Shown here one piece after another: positions 54,381 through 64,000 of a DNA stretch of 64,000 bases. A program made the position numbers and the translations under genes. Every line of letters begins with the position of its first letter. Position 1 is the first letter of the stretch. Origin of the DNA: Pseudomonas benzenivorans (GTDB lineage Bacteria; Pseudomonadota; Gammaproteobacteria; Pseudomonadales; Pseudomonadaceae); contig NZ_FNCT01000003.1 of assembly GCF_900100495.1 (NCBI RefSeq), forward strand, positions 1 through 64,000. Reading direction: 5' to 3'. Below the pieces are notes generated by a model. It did no database searches. It was not told where the DNA came from and saw only the letters and a program-made list of their open reading frames with translations.

Positions 54381-54827
54381 TCAATAAGTCGGCGGGTCGA
54401 CCGCATTTCCGGCGTCGGCCGGATCACCAGGCCGCCCCAGCGCCGGCAGCACCTGTTCGCGCAGCAGCGGGGCCAGGTTGGCCGGCTGTGGAGCATGCGG
54501 GGCCAGCCAGTACAGCTCCTCCAGCTCGGCTGCAGCACTGACGGCATGCGGCAGCTGGGCCCGGAAGATTTCCGCCTCGACCCAGGTGTCCGCCTCGTTG
54601 GCCGCCACCGCGCGAAAGCGCCCGAGCCGGCTCAGGGCGTGGTCGGGCACGCGCAGGTTCAGCTCCTCCAGCAGCTCGCGCTTGAGCGCGGTCAACCCAT
54701 CCTCGCCCGCTTCGACCTTGCCGCCGGGCAGCATCAACGCCCGGGTGCCGCGTTTGCGCACCAGCAGCAGACGCCCAGCTGTATCGAACAGGCAGGCGGC
54801 GGCGATATTCAAGGTGGTTGGCTTCAT
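54381..54827 (-). CDS. NUDIX hydrolase
   Basis: A 148-residue NUDIX protein. The box 'GGKVEAGEDGLTALKRELLEELNL' has the required Glu and Arg-Glu residues, but the glycine near its end is Asn (EELNL in place of EExGU). It hydrolyses nucleoside diphosphate-like compounds; substrate unknown. Its start lies 46 bases upstream of the conserved hypothetical gene's region and may be transcribed with it, though the gap of 91 bases leaves this open. Confidence 0.9.
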   Translation of the reverse strand: MKPTTLNIAAACLFDTAGRLLLVRKRGTRALMLPGGKVEAGEDGLTALKRELLEELNLRVPDHALSRLGRFRAVAANEADTWVEAEIFRAQLPHAVSAAAELEELYWLAPHAPQPANLAPLLREQVLPALGRPGDPADAGNAVDPPTY

Positions 54828-54873
54828 CCGGGGGTTGCTACCCGAGAGCGAATCGTGGCGGGAAATGCGTGCT

Positions 54874-55494
54874 TCACTCTGCCGGGGCGGTGGAGAACGC
54901 CTTGATCTGGCCGAAGGGTGCGCTGTGCATGTTGACCTTCACCGCCATCAGCGGCGAATTGTTGAGCCAGGCGTCGTCGATCACGATGGTACGGCCGATG
55001 TCCTCGTTGTCCGCCGCCACCAGCAGGTAGTAGGTGCCGTCCTCCGGGGCCTCGCCATCCCAGCCCAGGCTCACCTGGCCGAGCACCGTCGAGACGCGCG
55101 AGGGTTTGCTGGCGATCACCGTGCCATAGGCATCCAGCAGCAGCGCCCGGGGTTTCAGCGCGAACTTGCTGAAACCCAGGCAGGGCGAGTTGCACAGCGA
55201 ACTCACATTGAGCCTGTAGCGCTCGCCCTGTTTCAGCTCCAGGGAGAACACCCGGTAATTGGAAATCGAGCTGCCGAAGTCCAGGCGCGGCTCGTCGGCG
55301 CCGATCCGCCAGGTCGGCGGAGACAGTTCGGGATTCACCGGCAGGGGGATCGCCTGGACATTGTGGATGGCTTCGAGGTTGCTCTTGGCGATCGGGCTGT
55401 GGCCCGCGCGCACCGATCGATCGTAGGTCGACTGCGGGTTGCCGGCGCAGGCGCCGAGTAACAGGCAGGTGGCCAGGGTGATTAGTAGGCGCAA
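54874..55494 (-). CDS. lipoprotein of unknown function (MalM-like form)
   Basis: A 206-residue lipoprotein: signal 'MRLLITLATCLLLGAC' with lipobox LGAC. The beta-rich mature part has two cysteines ('SLCNSPCLGF') probably joined by a disulfide. General form and length recall MalM-type envelope proteins, but I would not assign that name. I choose TTG at 55494, seven bases after GGAG; no ATG with a ribosome site gives a signal peptide. Confidence 0.7.
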   Translation of the reverse strand: MRLLITLATCLLLGACAGNPQSTYDRSVRAGHSPIAKSNLEAIHNVQAIPLPVNPELSPPTWRIGADEPRLDFGSSISNYRVFSLELKQGERYRLNVSSLCNSPCLGFSKFALKPRALLLDAYGTVIASKPSRVSTVLGQVSLGWDGEAPEDGTYYLLVAADNEDIGRTIVIDDAWLNNSPLMAVKVNMHSAPFGQIKAFSTAPAE

Positions 55495-55754
55495 GATAAA
55501 ACTCCTCGGTGACAGCGTCCTTGTGTACCCATAACGCGCTTCCAGCGCGACGGGCGCGCATTCTACCCGCTTCGACTCAGCCTGGGTGTGATCGATACCC
55601 GGTGTTCGTCTGCTGGCGCGCATTATAGGCCAGCCCAGTCGACGTCGCGTACTCGCCATGCCCTTGCTGGGCTCCCGGTTAAAGCCCCGGGCGGCAACCC
55701 TGTAACCGGGGCATACGGGGTGCAGAGGGCGCCAATCGCGCCGATCCAGCGGGA

Positions 55755-56483
55755 TCATTCTGCGCCGAGAATCTCCTTCAGGACAGCGGCGAGGTCGCGG
55801 ATGGCCTGCGCGCCATTGCCGGTAAAGGTCGAGCCATGCATGGTCGCCAGCGTCCTGGGCTTGAGCTGCGCCAGACGCTCCAGGGTTGGTGCGGTCTGCC
55901 GGGTGTAAGGCATATAGGAGGCGAGCGGGCTGTGTTCATAGTCCAGCAGTGTTTGCCTGGCCCTGCCGATCACATCCGCGGAGGTCAGCGGTTCGACATC
56001 GCCGTTCTGGTGGAAGAGGTCGGAACAGAGCAGGGTGCCTTGGGTTTCCTCGAAAAACAGCCCGGCATCCCAGCAGTGAGGGACGTGCGGCGTGCGCAGG
56101 AAGCGCAAGCGGTATCTGCCGGTGCTGATCAGTTCCCCGTCGTCGAGCGCCTGCGCCGGCCTGGCGGCTACCACATCATCGACACTCACCACTTTGCCCA
56201 CCAGACTGCACAGGGCGCCGGCCTCTGGTGCCAGGGTCTGCCACTCGCGCAACGAGCCGCACTCATCGGCCTCGAAGTGACTGAACGCGATCCAGCGCAG
56301 CGTGGCGGGGTCGATGAGCCTGGCCACCGCCTCGCGTACCTGCGCAAACAGGCTGCGCATGCCGGTGTGCAGCAGCAGGGGCTGCTCGTCGCGCAGGAGG
56401 AACTGATTGAACTGCAGATTGGCCTCGGGGATATAGGTCGAGATGCGGTACAGGTCCGGGGCGATTTCGCTGATTGAGGTCAT
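55755..56483 (-). CDS. MBL-fold / ODP-type metallo-oxidoreductase-like protein
   Basis: A 242-residue metallo-beta-lactamase fold of the oxygen-binding di-iron (ODP/flavodiiron) subgroup: '[12 protein letters not shown]' (HxExD), '[15 protein letters not shown]' and '[12 protein letters not shown]' provide metal ligands. There is no flavodoxin part, so it is a stand-alone di-iron domain, perhaps reducing oxygen or NO with an outside partner, or sensing it. The start at 56483 has GGAGA six bases upstream. Confidence 0.85.
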   Translation of the reverse strand: MTSISEIAPDLYRISTYIPEANLQFNQFLLRDEQPLLLHTGMRSLFAQVREAVARLIDPATLRWIAFSHFEADECGSLREWQTLAPEAGALCSLVGKVVSVDDVVAARPAQALDDGELISTGRYRLRFLRTPHVPHCWDAGLFFEETQGTLLCSDLFHQNGDVEPLTSADVIGRARQTLLDYEHSPLASYMPYTRQTAPTLERLAQLKPRTLATMHGSTFTGNGAQAIRDLAAVLKEILGAE

Positions 56484-56707
56484 GCTGTGTCTCCGTGCGC
56501 CGGGGAACTCTTGGGCGGCCCGCTGCTCGACAGCCTTCCGGTGCCTGAGGCAATCGACCGAACCGCGTGATTGGAGCTCAGTGCACGGTGGCGCGCGGGC
56601 AATACGCAGCGCGAACCCGGCCTGTTGCATGGCGCGCAGGGCGTCGATGTTCGACGCCAGCTCGGCTGGACGCCTGCAAGCGCGCTGACGACGGCGCAGG
56701 AAGTACG

Positions 56708-58273
56708 TCACAGAGCGCTTTTGCTCTGGTCCTTTATCCGCTTCAGGGCTTGCTCTTTTTCCTCCCTCGCTTCCAGCAGCAACTGGTAGGCGATGAAGTA
56801 CTTGTAGATGTTGCTGACGTAGGTCACCGTCTCCGCCCCGACCTCTTCGGCGGCGACATACTCCACATTGTGAAACCAGACGTTCGGATCCAGTCCGCGC
56901 TTGGCAGCCGTCTTGCGAAGCTGGGAAATCCTGCCTGCGCCGGCGTTGTAGGAAGCGAAGGCGAACAGGGCCTTATCCAGCTTGGTCATGGGCTCCTTGT
57001 CATAGTAATTGTCGATCATCCACCGCATGTACTTGACGCCGGCATGAATGTTCGACTCGACCTCGGCAATGTTGCCGACGTTGAGTTCCCTACCGGTGGC
57101 AGGCATCACCTGCATGACCCCGATGGCGCCGACCTTGCTGCGGGCAGCCTGATTGAGCTGGGATTCCTGGTATCCCTGTGCCGCCATCAGCAACCAGTCC
57201 ACATCGTAGCGGGCCCCGTACTTCTGGAAGTACTGGACCAGGGCGAGGAACTTCTTGCGCTCGGATTCGGAGGCGGCGTCCTTGACATACTTTGCGCTCT
57301 TTAGATAGCGGGTCAGAATCATGTTTCCCAACAAGGTCCCCTGGGCGTGGCGAGCCGCGAAATCGTCGACAAAGGCCTTGAGCTGCGGGCTCCCCTTGCG
57401 GATTGCGCAGGCGATATCACCGCCGGTGCGTACGGCTACCTCGGCATGCACCTTGATCTTGGGGAAGACCTGCTGCCAGAGGTCCGCCTTGTGCTTGTCC
57501 ACCACGATGAGCGGGATCAGGCCGGCATTCACCATTTCGATCAGATCCTCGTCCTCCAGCGCTTCCGGCACCTCCTTGACGATCACTGCGGACATTTTCT
57601 CGGTGGCAAAGCGCTGGTTGAGGGTCGCCAGGCTCTCGTAATAACTGGACGACTTGCGGACGAAGACCGCCTCTCCCGCCAGCTCCTCCACAGTGGTCAC
57701 CTGGGGCGAGGTGGGGCCGGACACCAGTACCTCGCTGACGTTGCGAACAATGGGTGAGCAAAAATCCACCAGTTTCTGGCGCTCTTCGGTAATGGTGAGG
57801 TTGGACGCCGCAATATCGCCTTTGCCTTCGGCCAGTGCCTGCAGCAGGTCACCCCGAGCGATCGGAATCATCACCACCCGCACCTTCAGGTGCCGGTGCT
57901 TCAGCTTCTGGTCCTTGGTCAGCTTCTTGTGCAGATCCTCTTCGAACAGGCGGAAGAAATCGTAAGTCGTACCGCGCTGGGCGCCCTTGTCCACAAAATA
58001 GAAAGTCTTGCTGTAGACCGTCAGGACGCGAATGATTCCCCGCTCGATCATCCCGTCGAGATCGCCGGTCCAGGGCTTGGCTACCTCTTCCGGATCGATC
58101 ATCAGTTGTTCACGCTGCGGCTCCTCGGGGGACGACTCTGCCTGATCTGCGGCATGCATCGAGCCGGCGAAGAGGGTGCAGGCGAGGCAAACGGCGGCGA
58201 CCATGGCCTGCCCCAAGCGGTTAGGGGAATGAGCGGTGCGCGGCGATTGCAGATGGCGAAGCTTTGACATCAT
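56708..58273 (-). CDS. MltF-like membrane-bound lytic transglycosylase
   Basis: A 521-residue protein. A signal peptide (about 22-42) precedes a family 3 solute-binding-like domain (about 70-320) and a C-terminal soluble lytic transglycosylase domain (about 345-500), with catalytic Glu in '[14 protein letters not shown]' and '[13 protein letters not shown]', '[11 protein letters not shown]'. MltF cleaves peptidoglycan with 1,6-anhydro ends; the N-terminal domain controls activity by binding muropeptides. Other MltF proteins have this same two-domain order. It stands alone. Confidence 0.93.
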   Translation of the reverse strand: MMSKLRHLQSPRTAHSPNRLGQAMVAAVCLACTLFAGSMHAADQAESSPEEPQREQLMIDPEEVAKPWTGDLDGMIERGIIRVLTVYSKTFYFVDKGAQRGTTYDFFRLFEEDLHKKLTKDQKLKHRHLKVRVVMIPIARGDLLQALAEGKGDIAASNLTITEERQKLVDFCSPIVRNVSEVLVSGPTSPQVTTVEELAGEAVFVRKSSSYYESLATLNQRFATEKMSAVIVKEVPEALEDEDLIEMVNAGLIPLIVVDKHKADLWQQVFPKIKVHAEVAVRTGGDIACAIRKGSPQLKAFVDDFAARHAQGTLLGNMILTRYLKSAKYVKDAASESERKKFLALVQYFQKYGARYDVDWLLMAAQGYQESQLNQAARSKVGAIGVMQVMPATGRELNVGNIAEVESNIHAGVKYMRWMIDNYYDKEPMTKLDKALFAFASYNAGAGRISQLRKTAAKRGLDPNVWFHNVEYVAAEEVGAETVTYVSNIYKYFIAYQLLLEAREEKEQALKRIKDQSKSAL

Positions 58274-58724
58274 CTGAACTCCATGAGTTTGTTGCGGCTA
58301 AACGGTTACGTCTGCCTGCTCTTAAAACTAGACCGGGGAATCCACGCACGCTCGTAGGCTGCGCTGGCTGAAGACGACATGCTTTGCCCCCCGTCTGCTG
58401 GTCGCTAACCAGGGCATTCGGACGGTGCCAAAGCTGCCGGGCCACGCCGACCTGAGGGCCACCATGAGCTGTGCCCATGCGGTCAACTGCGGCGGCCTGG
58501 CGGTGCCGAGTCGGCTGGATAATTGAGGGCGCACATGCGGCAGGCCGACGGACGCGGGCTGGCTATGCTTAGCGGAGCCCGGGAGATTCGTCGTTCGGCG
58601 CGTAGCGGCGCCCGTTCCCCGGGGTTTGGCGGTGGCTGACGGAACCGTGCGCGCCATCGGTCTTGGCATCAACGTGGGCCCGCAGGTGTGGCAGGCACGG
58701 GGCTCGGCGCCGGATGGAGCTGTT
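58274..58724. other. 451-base region without a gene
   Basis: Lies between the divergent transglycosylase and glycosyltransferase-fusion genes. No reading frame with a ribosome site, no repeat and no tRNA was found; the promoters of both neighbours must be here. Confidence 0.6.
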
Positions 58725-60938
58725 ATGAGGGTACGCCGTCCGTTCAAGGCTCTTTTCTATTGCAATGTCCTGATTGTCTGCCTGCTTCTGGGCTACAAGG
58801 CCTACCTGAACTTCGTGCTGTCGGACTTCGAGGCGGAGCACACCACGCAGATCGAGACGATCCAGGCAAAGCTGGAGCGCCGGGAAAGCTTCAGCTTCGC
58901 GGTGGTGGGCAACATCAATAACTCCGTCGGCATCTTCGAGCGCCGCATCATTCCCATGCTGAACGCCTCCGGCGTCGACTTCATGATCTCCGCCGGCAAT
59001 GCGGTCAGTGGCGGCGGCGAGGACAAGTACCGGGCGCTGCACGGCAGCTTGAGCCACCTGCAGATGCCCTACCTGCTGACCTTTGGCGCCCATGAGTACG
59101 AGGAGTTCGGCAGCTATCGCTTCTACGAACACTTCGGCCCGCACTTCTTCAGCTTCCATGCCGGCAACAGCCGCTTCGTCTTTCTCGACGGCACCGGCAA
59201 AACCCCCTGGCGCTGGCAGATTCTCTGGCTGAAGGACCTGCTGCGCCAGGGCGAGGCGCGACACACCTTTCTGTTTACCGGCAAGCCGCTGCTACAAGAC
59301 GAACCGAGCGCCCGGTTGGCCGAGGAGCCGGATTACCTGCAGCCGCTGGCGTTCCGCGAAGCCTTGCTGGCGCTGATCGATGAATACGCCATCGATGCGG
59401 TATTCGCCGCCAACGTGCCGTTGTTCGCCGAGCAGCAGCGCGGCCGTACTCGCTTTATCACCACCGGGGGGGCGGGCGGCCTGGTGCTGAATGACGCTGC
59501 CAGCTTCCACCACTACGTGAAGGTGTCCGTGTCCGCGCAGGGCATCGGCACGCAATTGCAGCGCCTCGAGGCGGGGCAGCATCCGCTCTTCAAGCGGCTC
59601 GAGAGTCTGTGGTTCTTCATCTACTCGCTGTTCTACGTGGGCTATCTGAACTTCATTCTGCTGGTTAGCGGCCTCGCCATCGCCGCCATCAAGCTGTATG
59701 CGCTGGCCTTCGCCGAGCGCGACTATTACCCGAACTTCGATCTGGACCCCTCGCCCTGGACGGAAAGGCCCCTGCGGGTGGCCATGTTCACCAACAACTA
59801 CCTGCCGTTCATCGGTGGCGTGCCGATCTCGATCGAACGGCTGCGGCGCGGGCTGGAGGCCATGGGGAACGCGGTGCTGATCGTCGCGCCCGGCTACCGG
59901 GAGCAAGCGCGCGAAGCGGGACGCGTGGTCAGGGTGCCGTCCATCCTGGCGATGGGCGAGAACCGGGAATTCCGCTTGGCGAATATTTTCCTGCGCCGTA
60001 TCGGTACGGCGGTCAGGGACTTCCGCCCCGACCTGATTCACCTGCATCATCCGTTCTGGCTGGGCTCCCTGGGGCTGTTTCTGGCGCACCGGCTGCGGGT
60101 ACCGGCGGTTTTTACCTATCACACCCGGCTGGAACACTATGCCCACTTCGTGCCGCTGCCCGGGACGCTGTTTCGCAACTTGATCTCCCATGCCCTGATC
60201 AAGCGCTTTGCCAACAAATGCGATGCGGTGATCGTGCCCACTTACTCCGCCGAAGAATATCTGCGGATGATCGGGGTAAAAACACCGATCTTCGTGCAGT
60301 CCACCGGCATCGAATACCAGCGCTTTCAGGCGGTGACGGCGGAGCAGGTGGCCACCCTCAGGACGTCGCTGGGCATTGGCGAGGAGAAAGTCCTGATCAG
60401 CGTTTCCCGCCTGTCCAATGAGAAGAACATCGATTTCCTGATCGACGCGATCGCCAGCCTGCGGCAGCGAACCGAGCGTCCCTTCCGCTTTCTGATGATC
60501 GGCGACGGCCACCAGCGCGAGCGCCTGCAGAAACGCATCGACGAGTTGAACCTGGGCGCGCATTTCCGGCTGCTCGGCGGCGTGCCGCCCGAGGAGATGG
60601 CGGTTTACTACCGGCTTGGCGACCTGTTCCTCTTCGCCTCCAAATCGGAGACCCAGGGCATGGTGATCCTGGAAGCCATGGCGGCGGGGTTGCCGGTGGT
60701 GGCGGTGCGCTCGAGCGGTATCGATGATGTGGTCAGGCAGGGCTATAACGGCTTCAAGACACCAGAAAAGCTTGCCCTGTGGTGTGAACGCGTGGCCCTG
60801 CTGCTCGAGGACGACGAGCTGCGCGGCGAGATGTCCAGCCACGCCCTGATCGTGGCCAGGGAACATTCCATCGAGCAGTTCGCCGAGGGCATCAAGGAAA
60901 TCTACGCTACGGTGATCGCCGCTTCCCGTGCCCCGTAG
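58725..60938 (+). CDS. membrane protein: degenerate metallophosphoesterase domain fused to GT4 glycosyltransferase
   Basis: A 737-residue fusion. TM helix at about 8-28; a calcineurin-like phosphoesterase fold at about 50-285; paired TM helices (about 297-335); then a GT-B glycosyltransferase of family 4 (about 358-737) with 'NYLPFIGGVPISIERL', 'LHHPFWLG', and the EX7E motif 'SETQGMVILEAMAAG'. In the phosphoesterase part the metal motifs GDxH, GD and GNHE appear as 'VGNIN', 'SAGNAV' and 'FGAHEY', so the metal aspartates are lost and it is probably inactive, a binding or sensing domain. The glycosyltransferase side keeps its residues. The start at 58725 has TGGAG eight bases upstream. Confidence 0.85.
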   Translation: MRVRRPFKALFYCNVLIVCLLLGYKAYLNFVLSDFEAEHTTQIETIQAKLERRESFSFAVVGNINNSVGIFERRIIPMLNASGVDFMISAGNAVSGGGEDKYRALHGSLSHLQMPYLLTFGAHEYEEFGSYRFYEHFGPHFFSFHAGNSRFVFLDGTGKTPWRWQILWLKDLLRQGEARHTFLFTGKPLLQDEPSARLAEEPDYLQPLAFREALLALIDEYAIDAVFAANVPLFAEQQRGRTRFITTGGAGGLVLNDAASFHHYVKVSVSAQGIGTQLQRLEAGQHPLFKRLESLWFFIYSLFYVGYLNFILLVSGLAIAAIKLYALAFAERDYYPNFDLDPSPWTERPLRVAMFTNNYLPFIGGVPISIERLRRGLEAMGNAVLIVAPGYREQAREAGRVVRVPSILAMGENREFRLANIFLRRIGTAVRDFRPDLIHLHHPFWLGSLGLFLAHRLRVPAVFTYHTRLEHYAHFVPLPGTLFRNLISHALIKRFANKCDAVIVPTYSAEEYLRMIGVKTPIFVQSTGIEYQRFQAVTAEQVATLRTSLGIGEEKVLISVSRLSNEKNIDFLIDAIASLRQRTERPFRFLMIGDGHQRERLQKRIDELNLGAHFRLLGGVPPEEMAVYYRLGDLFLFASKSETQGMVILEAMAAGLPVVAVRSSGIDDVVRQGYNGFKTPEKLALWCERVALLLEDDELRGEMSSHALIVAREHSIEQFAEGIKEIYATVIAASRAP

Positions 60939-60981
60939 CTGGCGCGTGCCGCTCGGTGCTGGCCGGCGGCCGGGGGGAGTG

Positions 60982-61341
60982 CTACAGCCGTCCTGCATGA
61001 CGCAGGCGGCGCAGGACCCAGTGGCGGTAGCACCAGGCGAGCAGCGGTTTGAGGCCGGGCCGGCCGATTAGCCAAGCCAGCGGGCGCAGGCGCGGGGTCC
61101 GCGACATCAGCAGGATGTAGGCGTCCAGTTCGCGGTGGATGCGCCCCTGGTCGTCCTGCACGTGCAGTGCGGTGAGCGCCTGGTAGGGGTCGATGCCGGC
61201 GGCGCGCAGCTGCTCTTCCTGGTCGCTGATATCGACCCACTGCACGCTGTCGTCGTTGCGCGCGCGCAGTCTGTCGTAGCGCTGGCGGTCGGCCACGCAG
61301 CGCGGGCAGGCGCCGTCGTAAAAGACCTTGAGCTTGGCCAT
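60982..61341 (-). CDS. thiol-disulfide oxidoreductase-like DCC/DUF393 protein
   Basis: A 119-residue protein of the DCC (DUF393) family: 'FYDGACPRCVADRQRY' has the CxxC near the N-terminus after a beta strand, and the C-terminal part is helical and basic ('PLLAWCYRHWVLRRLRH'). Function unknown, presumed redox. The start at 61341 has a weak ribosome site. It is convergent with the fusion gene. Confidence 0.85.
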   Translation of the reverse strand: MAKLKVFYDGACPRCVADRQRYDRLRARNDDSVQWVDISDQEEQLRAAGIDPYQALTALHVQDDQGRIHRELDAYILLMSRTPRLRPLAWLIGRPGLKPLLAWCYRHWVLRRLRHAGRL

Positions 61342-61426
61342 GGGGCTGGCCCGCTTGCGGAGAGTTACTAGCAGTTTAGAAGAGATGCACGCGCCCCTCG
61401 CCCGGAAGGCGAGGGGGCGCGGAGGC

Positions 61427-62749
61427 TCAGACCAGTTCGGCCCACATGTCGTACTCGTCGGCATCGACGATGCGCACGCGCACCTTGTCGCCGGGGCTGA
61501 CCGCGGTGCTGGCGATGAACACGCTGCCGTCGATCTCCGGGGCATCGGCGTAGCAACGGGCCACGGCGCCCTGGTCGTCGACCTCGTCGATCAGCACCTC
61601 GACTTCCTTGCCGACCTTCAGCTGCAGGCGGGCCGCGCTGATCGCCTGCTGGTGGGCCATGAAGCGCTCCCAGCGCTCCTGCTTGACCTCGTCCGGCACC
61701 GGGTTGTCGAGCAGGTTGGCCGGCGCGCCGTCCACCGGCGAGTACTGGAAGCAGCCGACGCGGTCGAGCTGGGCCTCGCTCAGCCAGTCGAGCAGGTACT
61801 GGAAGTCGTCCTCGGTCTCGCCGGGGAAGCCGACGATGAAGGTCGAGCGGATGGTCAGTTCCGGGCAGATCTCGCGCCATTGCTTGATGCGCGCCAGAGT
61901 CTTGTCCTCGAAGGCCGGGCGTTTCATCGCCTTGAGCACTTTCGGGCTGGCGTGCTGGAAGGGGATGTCCAGGTAGGGCAGCAGCTTGCCGGCGGCCATC
62001 AGCGGGATCAGCTCGTCGACGTGCGGGTAGGGGTAGACGTAGTGCAGGCGCACCCACACACCCAGGCTCGCCAGCGCCTCGCACAGTTCGGTCATGCGCG
62101 TTTTGACCGGCTGGCCGTTCCAGAAGTCGGTCTTGTATTTCAGGTCGACGCCGTAGGCGCTGGTGTCCTGGCTGATCACCAAGAGTTCCTTGACCCCGGC
62201 CTTGACCAGGCGCTCGGCCTCGCTGAGCACCTCGCCGACCGGGCGGCTGACCAGCTTGCCGCGCATCGAGGGGATGATGCAGAAGCTGCAGCTGTGGTTG
62301 CAGCCTTCGGAAATCTTCAGGTAGGCGTAGTGGCGCGGCGTCAGCTTGATGCCCTGCGGCGGCACCAGGTCGATCAGCGGGTTGTGCTCGGTGCTCGGCG
62401 GCACCACTTCGTGCACGGCGTTGAGCACCTGCTCGTACTGCTGCGGGCCGCTGACCGACAGCACGCTGGGGTGCACGTCACGGATCGCGCCTTCTTCCAC
62501 GCCCATGCAGCCGGTGACGATGACCTTGCCGTTTTCGGCGATCGCTTCGCCGATCACTTCCAGGGACTCGGCCTTGGCACTGTCGATAAAGCCGCAGGTG
62601 TTGACCACCACCACGTCGGCATCCTGGTAGGTCGGCACGACTTCGTAACCTTCCATGCGCAACTGGGTCAGGATGCGTTCGGAGTCGACCAGGGCCTTGG
62701 GGCACCCGAGTGAAACGAATCCGACTTTCGGCGTGGCGGGGGTGGACAT
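61427..62749 (-). CDS. rimO: ribosomal protein S12 methylthiotransferase
   Basis: A 440-residue radical-SAM enzyme that methylthiolates an aspartate of ribosomal protein S12. Its N-terminal UPF0004 domain has cysteines in 'SLGCPKAL', 'VNTCGFI' and 'VTGCMG' (second cluster); the radical-SAM motif is 'CNHSCSFC' (about 153-160); the C-terminal TRAM domain ends with '[12 protein letters not shown]', typical of RimO. The start at 62749 has TGAGG eight bases upstream. Confidence 0.96.
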   Translation of the reverse strand: MSTPATPKVGFVSLGCPKALVDSERILTQLRMEGYEVVPTYQDADVVVVNTCGFIDSAKAESLEVIGEAIAENGKVIVTGCMGVEEGAIRDVHPSVLSVSGPQQYEQVLNAVHEVVPPSTEHNPLIDLVPPQGIKLTPRHYAYLKISEGCNHSCSFCIIPSMRGKLVSRPVGEVLSEAERLVKAGVKELLVISQDTSAYGVDLKYKTDFWNGQPVKTRMTELCEALASLGVWVRLHYVYPYPHVDELIPLMAAGKLLPYLDIPFQHASPKVLKAMKRPAFEDKTLARIKQWREICPELTIRSTFIVGFPGETEDDFQYLLDWLSEAQLDRVGCFQYSPVDGAPANLLDNPVPDEVKQERWERFMAHQQAISAARLQLKVGKEVEVLIDEVDDQGAVARCYADAPEIDGSVFIASTAVSPGDKVRVRIVDADEYDMWAELV

Positions 62750-62932
62750 GCGGCGAACCTCAGGCTGCGGACGGGCGCTGGAGGCGCCTCTGATCAAAAA
62801 GTGCGCAATTCTAGCGGTAGCTCGCAGGCTTGGCCAGTGCTCTCGGCGCGAGATGTCATGCCGGCCGGCGGCAGGCTCCGGAAGTGGTTGGGCTTGCCGG
62901 CGCGGCAAGCCCGTCGCGCCTATGACGGAGGC

Positions 62933-63481
62933 TCAGCGGCTGCCGGGCAGCATCATCCTCAGGGCGTTGTCGCGGCGTATGTGATGGTGGAATATCCCGG
63001 CGGCGGCGTGCAGGCTGATCAACCAGTAGCCCGCTTGGGCGATCTGCACGTGCCAGTCTTCCATTTGCTCGGCGAAAGCATGGTCCTTGCCGGTCAGTGG
63101 CGGCAGCTCCAGGCCGAAGAACGGAATCGGCTTGCCTTCGGCGCTGAGCAGCAGCCAGCCGAGCAGCGGGGTGCAGATCATCAGCAGGTACAGTGCCAGG
63201 TACATCAGCTTGGCTATTTTTTCCTGCATGGCGTGCGGCGCGGGCCGGATCTTCGGGGTCGGTGCGATCACCCGGGCCAGGAGGCGTAGCCAGACCAGTG
63301 CCAGGATCGACAGGCCAAGCATGAAGTGCAGCTCCTTCATCAAGGTGCGGCCATCGCTGCCTTTGGGGAAGATGCCGCGAAATTCCATGGTGAAGTAGAC
63401 CGCGGCAATCAGCAGCAGCATCAGCCAGTGCAGGCTGATCGACAGCTTGCCATAGCGGGTTTCGGTGTTTTTCCAGGACAT
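62933..63481 (-). CDS. cytochrome b561
   Basis: A 182-residue inner-membrane protein with four helices and the histidines that hold two hemes in the CybB family: 'SLHWLM', 'ELHFMLGL', 'EDWHVQIAQ' and 'SLHAAAGIFHHH'. It passes electrons between quinone and periplasmic partners; in some bacteria it protects from superoxide. The start at 63481 has GGAG nine bases upstream. It precedes rimO on the same strand with a 184-base gap. Confidence 0.93.
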   Translation of the reverse strand: MSWKNTETRYGKLSISLHWLMLLLIAAVYFTMEFRGIFPKGSDGRTLMKELHFMLGLSILALVWLRLLARVIAPTPKIRPAPHAMQEKIAKLMYLALYLLMICTPLLGWLLLSAEGKPIPFFGLELPPLTGKDHAFAEQMEDWHVQIAQAGYWLISLHAAAGIFHHHIRRDNALRMMLPGSR

Positions 63482-63574
63482 GAGGGGACAGCTCCGGCAG
63501 CGTTGATTCAAAACGTGCCTAGCTTAGGGGGCGAAGCTTAAGCTTTGCTGAGCGGGGCTTTTGGGCGTAAAAAC

Positions 63575-63604
63575 AAAAAGGCCACTCGCTTGAGTGGCCT
63601 TTTT
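63575..63604 (-). terminator. terminator of tRNA-fMet copy 1
   Basis: AAAAAGGCCACTCG and its complement around CTTG (30-base perfect stem with A/T tracts) lie just after the 3' end of the minus-strand tRNA. Confidence 0.92.
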
Positions 63605-63611
63605 GAGTATC

Positions 63612-63688
<77 letters not shown>

Positions 63689-63774
63689 CCGACCATTCTA
63701 TCCGGGAATGGCTTCATGTCAATCGATTTCTGCTTTTTAATCAAATGCTTAAATTAATGGCGCGAGCAGAAACG

Positions 63775-63802
63775 AAAAAGGCCACTCGCTTGAGTGGCCT
63801 TT
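63775..63802 (-). terminator. terminator of tRNA-fMet copy 2
   Basis: The same stem sequence as at 63575-63604, slightly shorter T-tract. The near-identity suggests duplication of a tRNA-plus-terminator unit. Confidence 0.9.
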
Positions 63803-63811
63803 CCGGAAAAC

Positions 63812-63888
<77 letters not shown>

Positions 63889-64000
63889 GCGCCAATTCTA
63901 CCGCCAAAAAGCCGGCTGTCAATCTTTAGTTTCGGAAAAACTGTTGTTCGTTCAGATGCTTAGCGTCGCGTGGCGAGTCTGTTCGAGGCGCCGGGCCAGG

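Overview
The window is chromosomal DNA of a Pseudomonas-type gammaproteobacterium. The evidence is high GC with strong third-position bias, an OprP/OprO-type porin next to a KAS III/ECF sigma/anti-sigma cluster, REP sequences flanking a RAYT transposase, azoR, msrA/msrB, rimO and a tandem pair of tRNA-fMet genes. The left end (about 1-4470) is different: it is AT-richer and consists of integron gene cassettes. Chromosomal integrons with attC sites of this kind are known from the P. stutzeri / P. alcaligenes / P. mendocina groups, so a species near those is my best guess. I could not run any search.

Layout. 1-4470: integron cassette array, all genes on the minus strand, with six complete attC sites, seven complete genes and one gene cut by the window edge. 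It ends at an attI-like simple site (about 4450-4468), but no integrase gene lies beside it. 4760-5640: a structured C4-like leader and two small overlapping genes (second QslA-like). 5.8-11.5 kb: trehalose operon otsB-GH15-otsA and an erythromycin-esterase-like gene. 11.8-19.3 kb: a zapA pair, an NTF2-like protein, a LysR regulator divergent from a carboxymuconolactone decarboxylase-like/cupin pair, a periplasmic binding protein, a LysE exporter and a MASE1-CHASE-PAS histidine kinase. 19.8-25.1 kb: KAS III, ECF sigma factor, zinc-finger anti-sigma, a zinc-ribbon protein, phosphate-type porin, GNAT-fold protein. 25.1-25.9 kb: a REP/RAYT unit (REPtron). 25.9-44.3 kb: ordinary accessory and housekeeping genes (ABC exporter, secreted heme-c/lectin protein, ppiA, hydrolase, azoR, rarD-like, cigR-like, DEAD helicase, PQQ sugar dehydrogenase, LtaS-like protein, cvfB), interrupted by two MITE-like palindromic elements. 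44.4-50.3 kb: tRNA-Thr, exported msrB-msrA, acetate permease pair, diguanylate cyclase. 50.6-53.9 kb: a PP2C phosphatase / transmembrane Ser/Thr kinase / membrane FHA operon without type VI secretion genes. 54-63.5 kb: small conserved genes, an MltF-like transglycosylase, a membrane glycosyltransferase fused to a degenerate metallophosphoesterase domain, rimO and cytochrome b561. 63.6-63.9 kb: two tRNA-fMet genes with identical terminators.

The parts most worth following are the integrase-less array (which includes a membrane protein with an HExxH motif, a two-gene cassette, and a hydrophobic-segment protein with a possible winged-helix end), the degenerate phosphoesterase-glycosyltransferase fusion, the C4-like leader, the stand-alone phospho-signalling operon, and the MITE-like elements whose ends supply stop codons to neighbouring genes.
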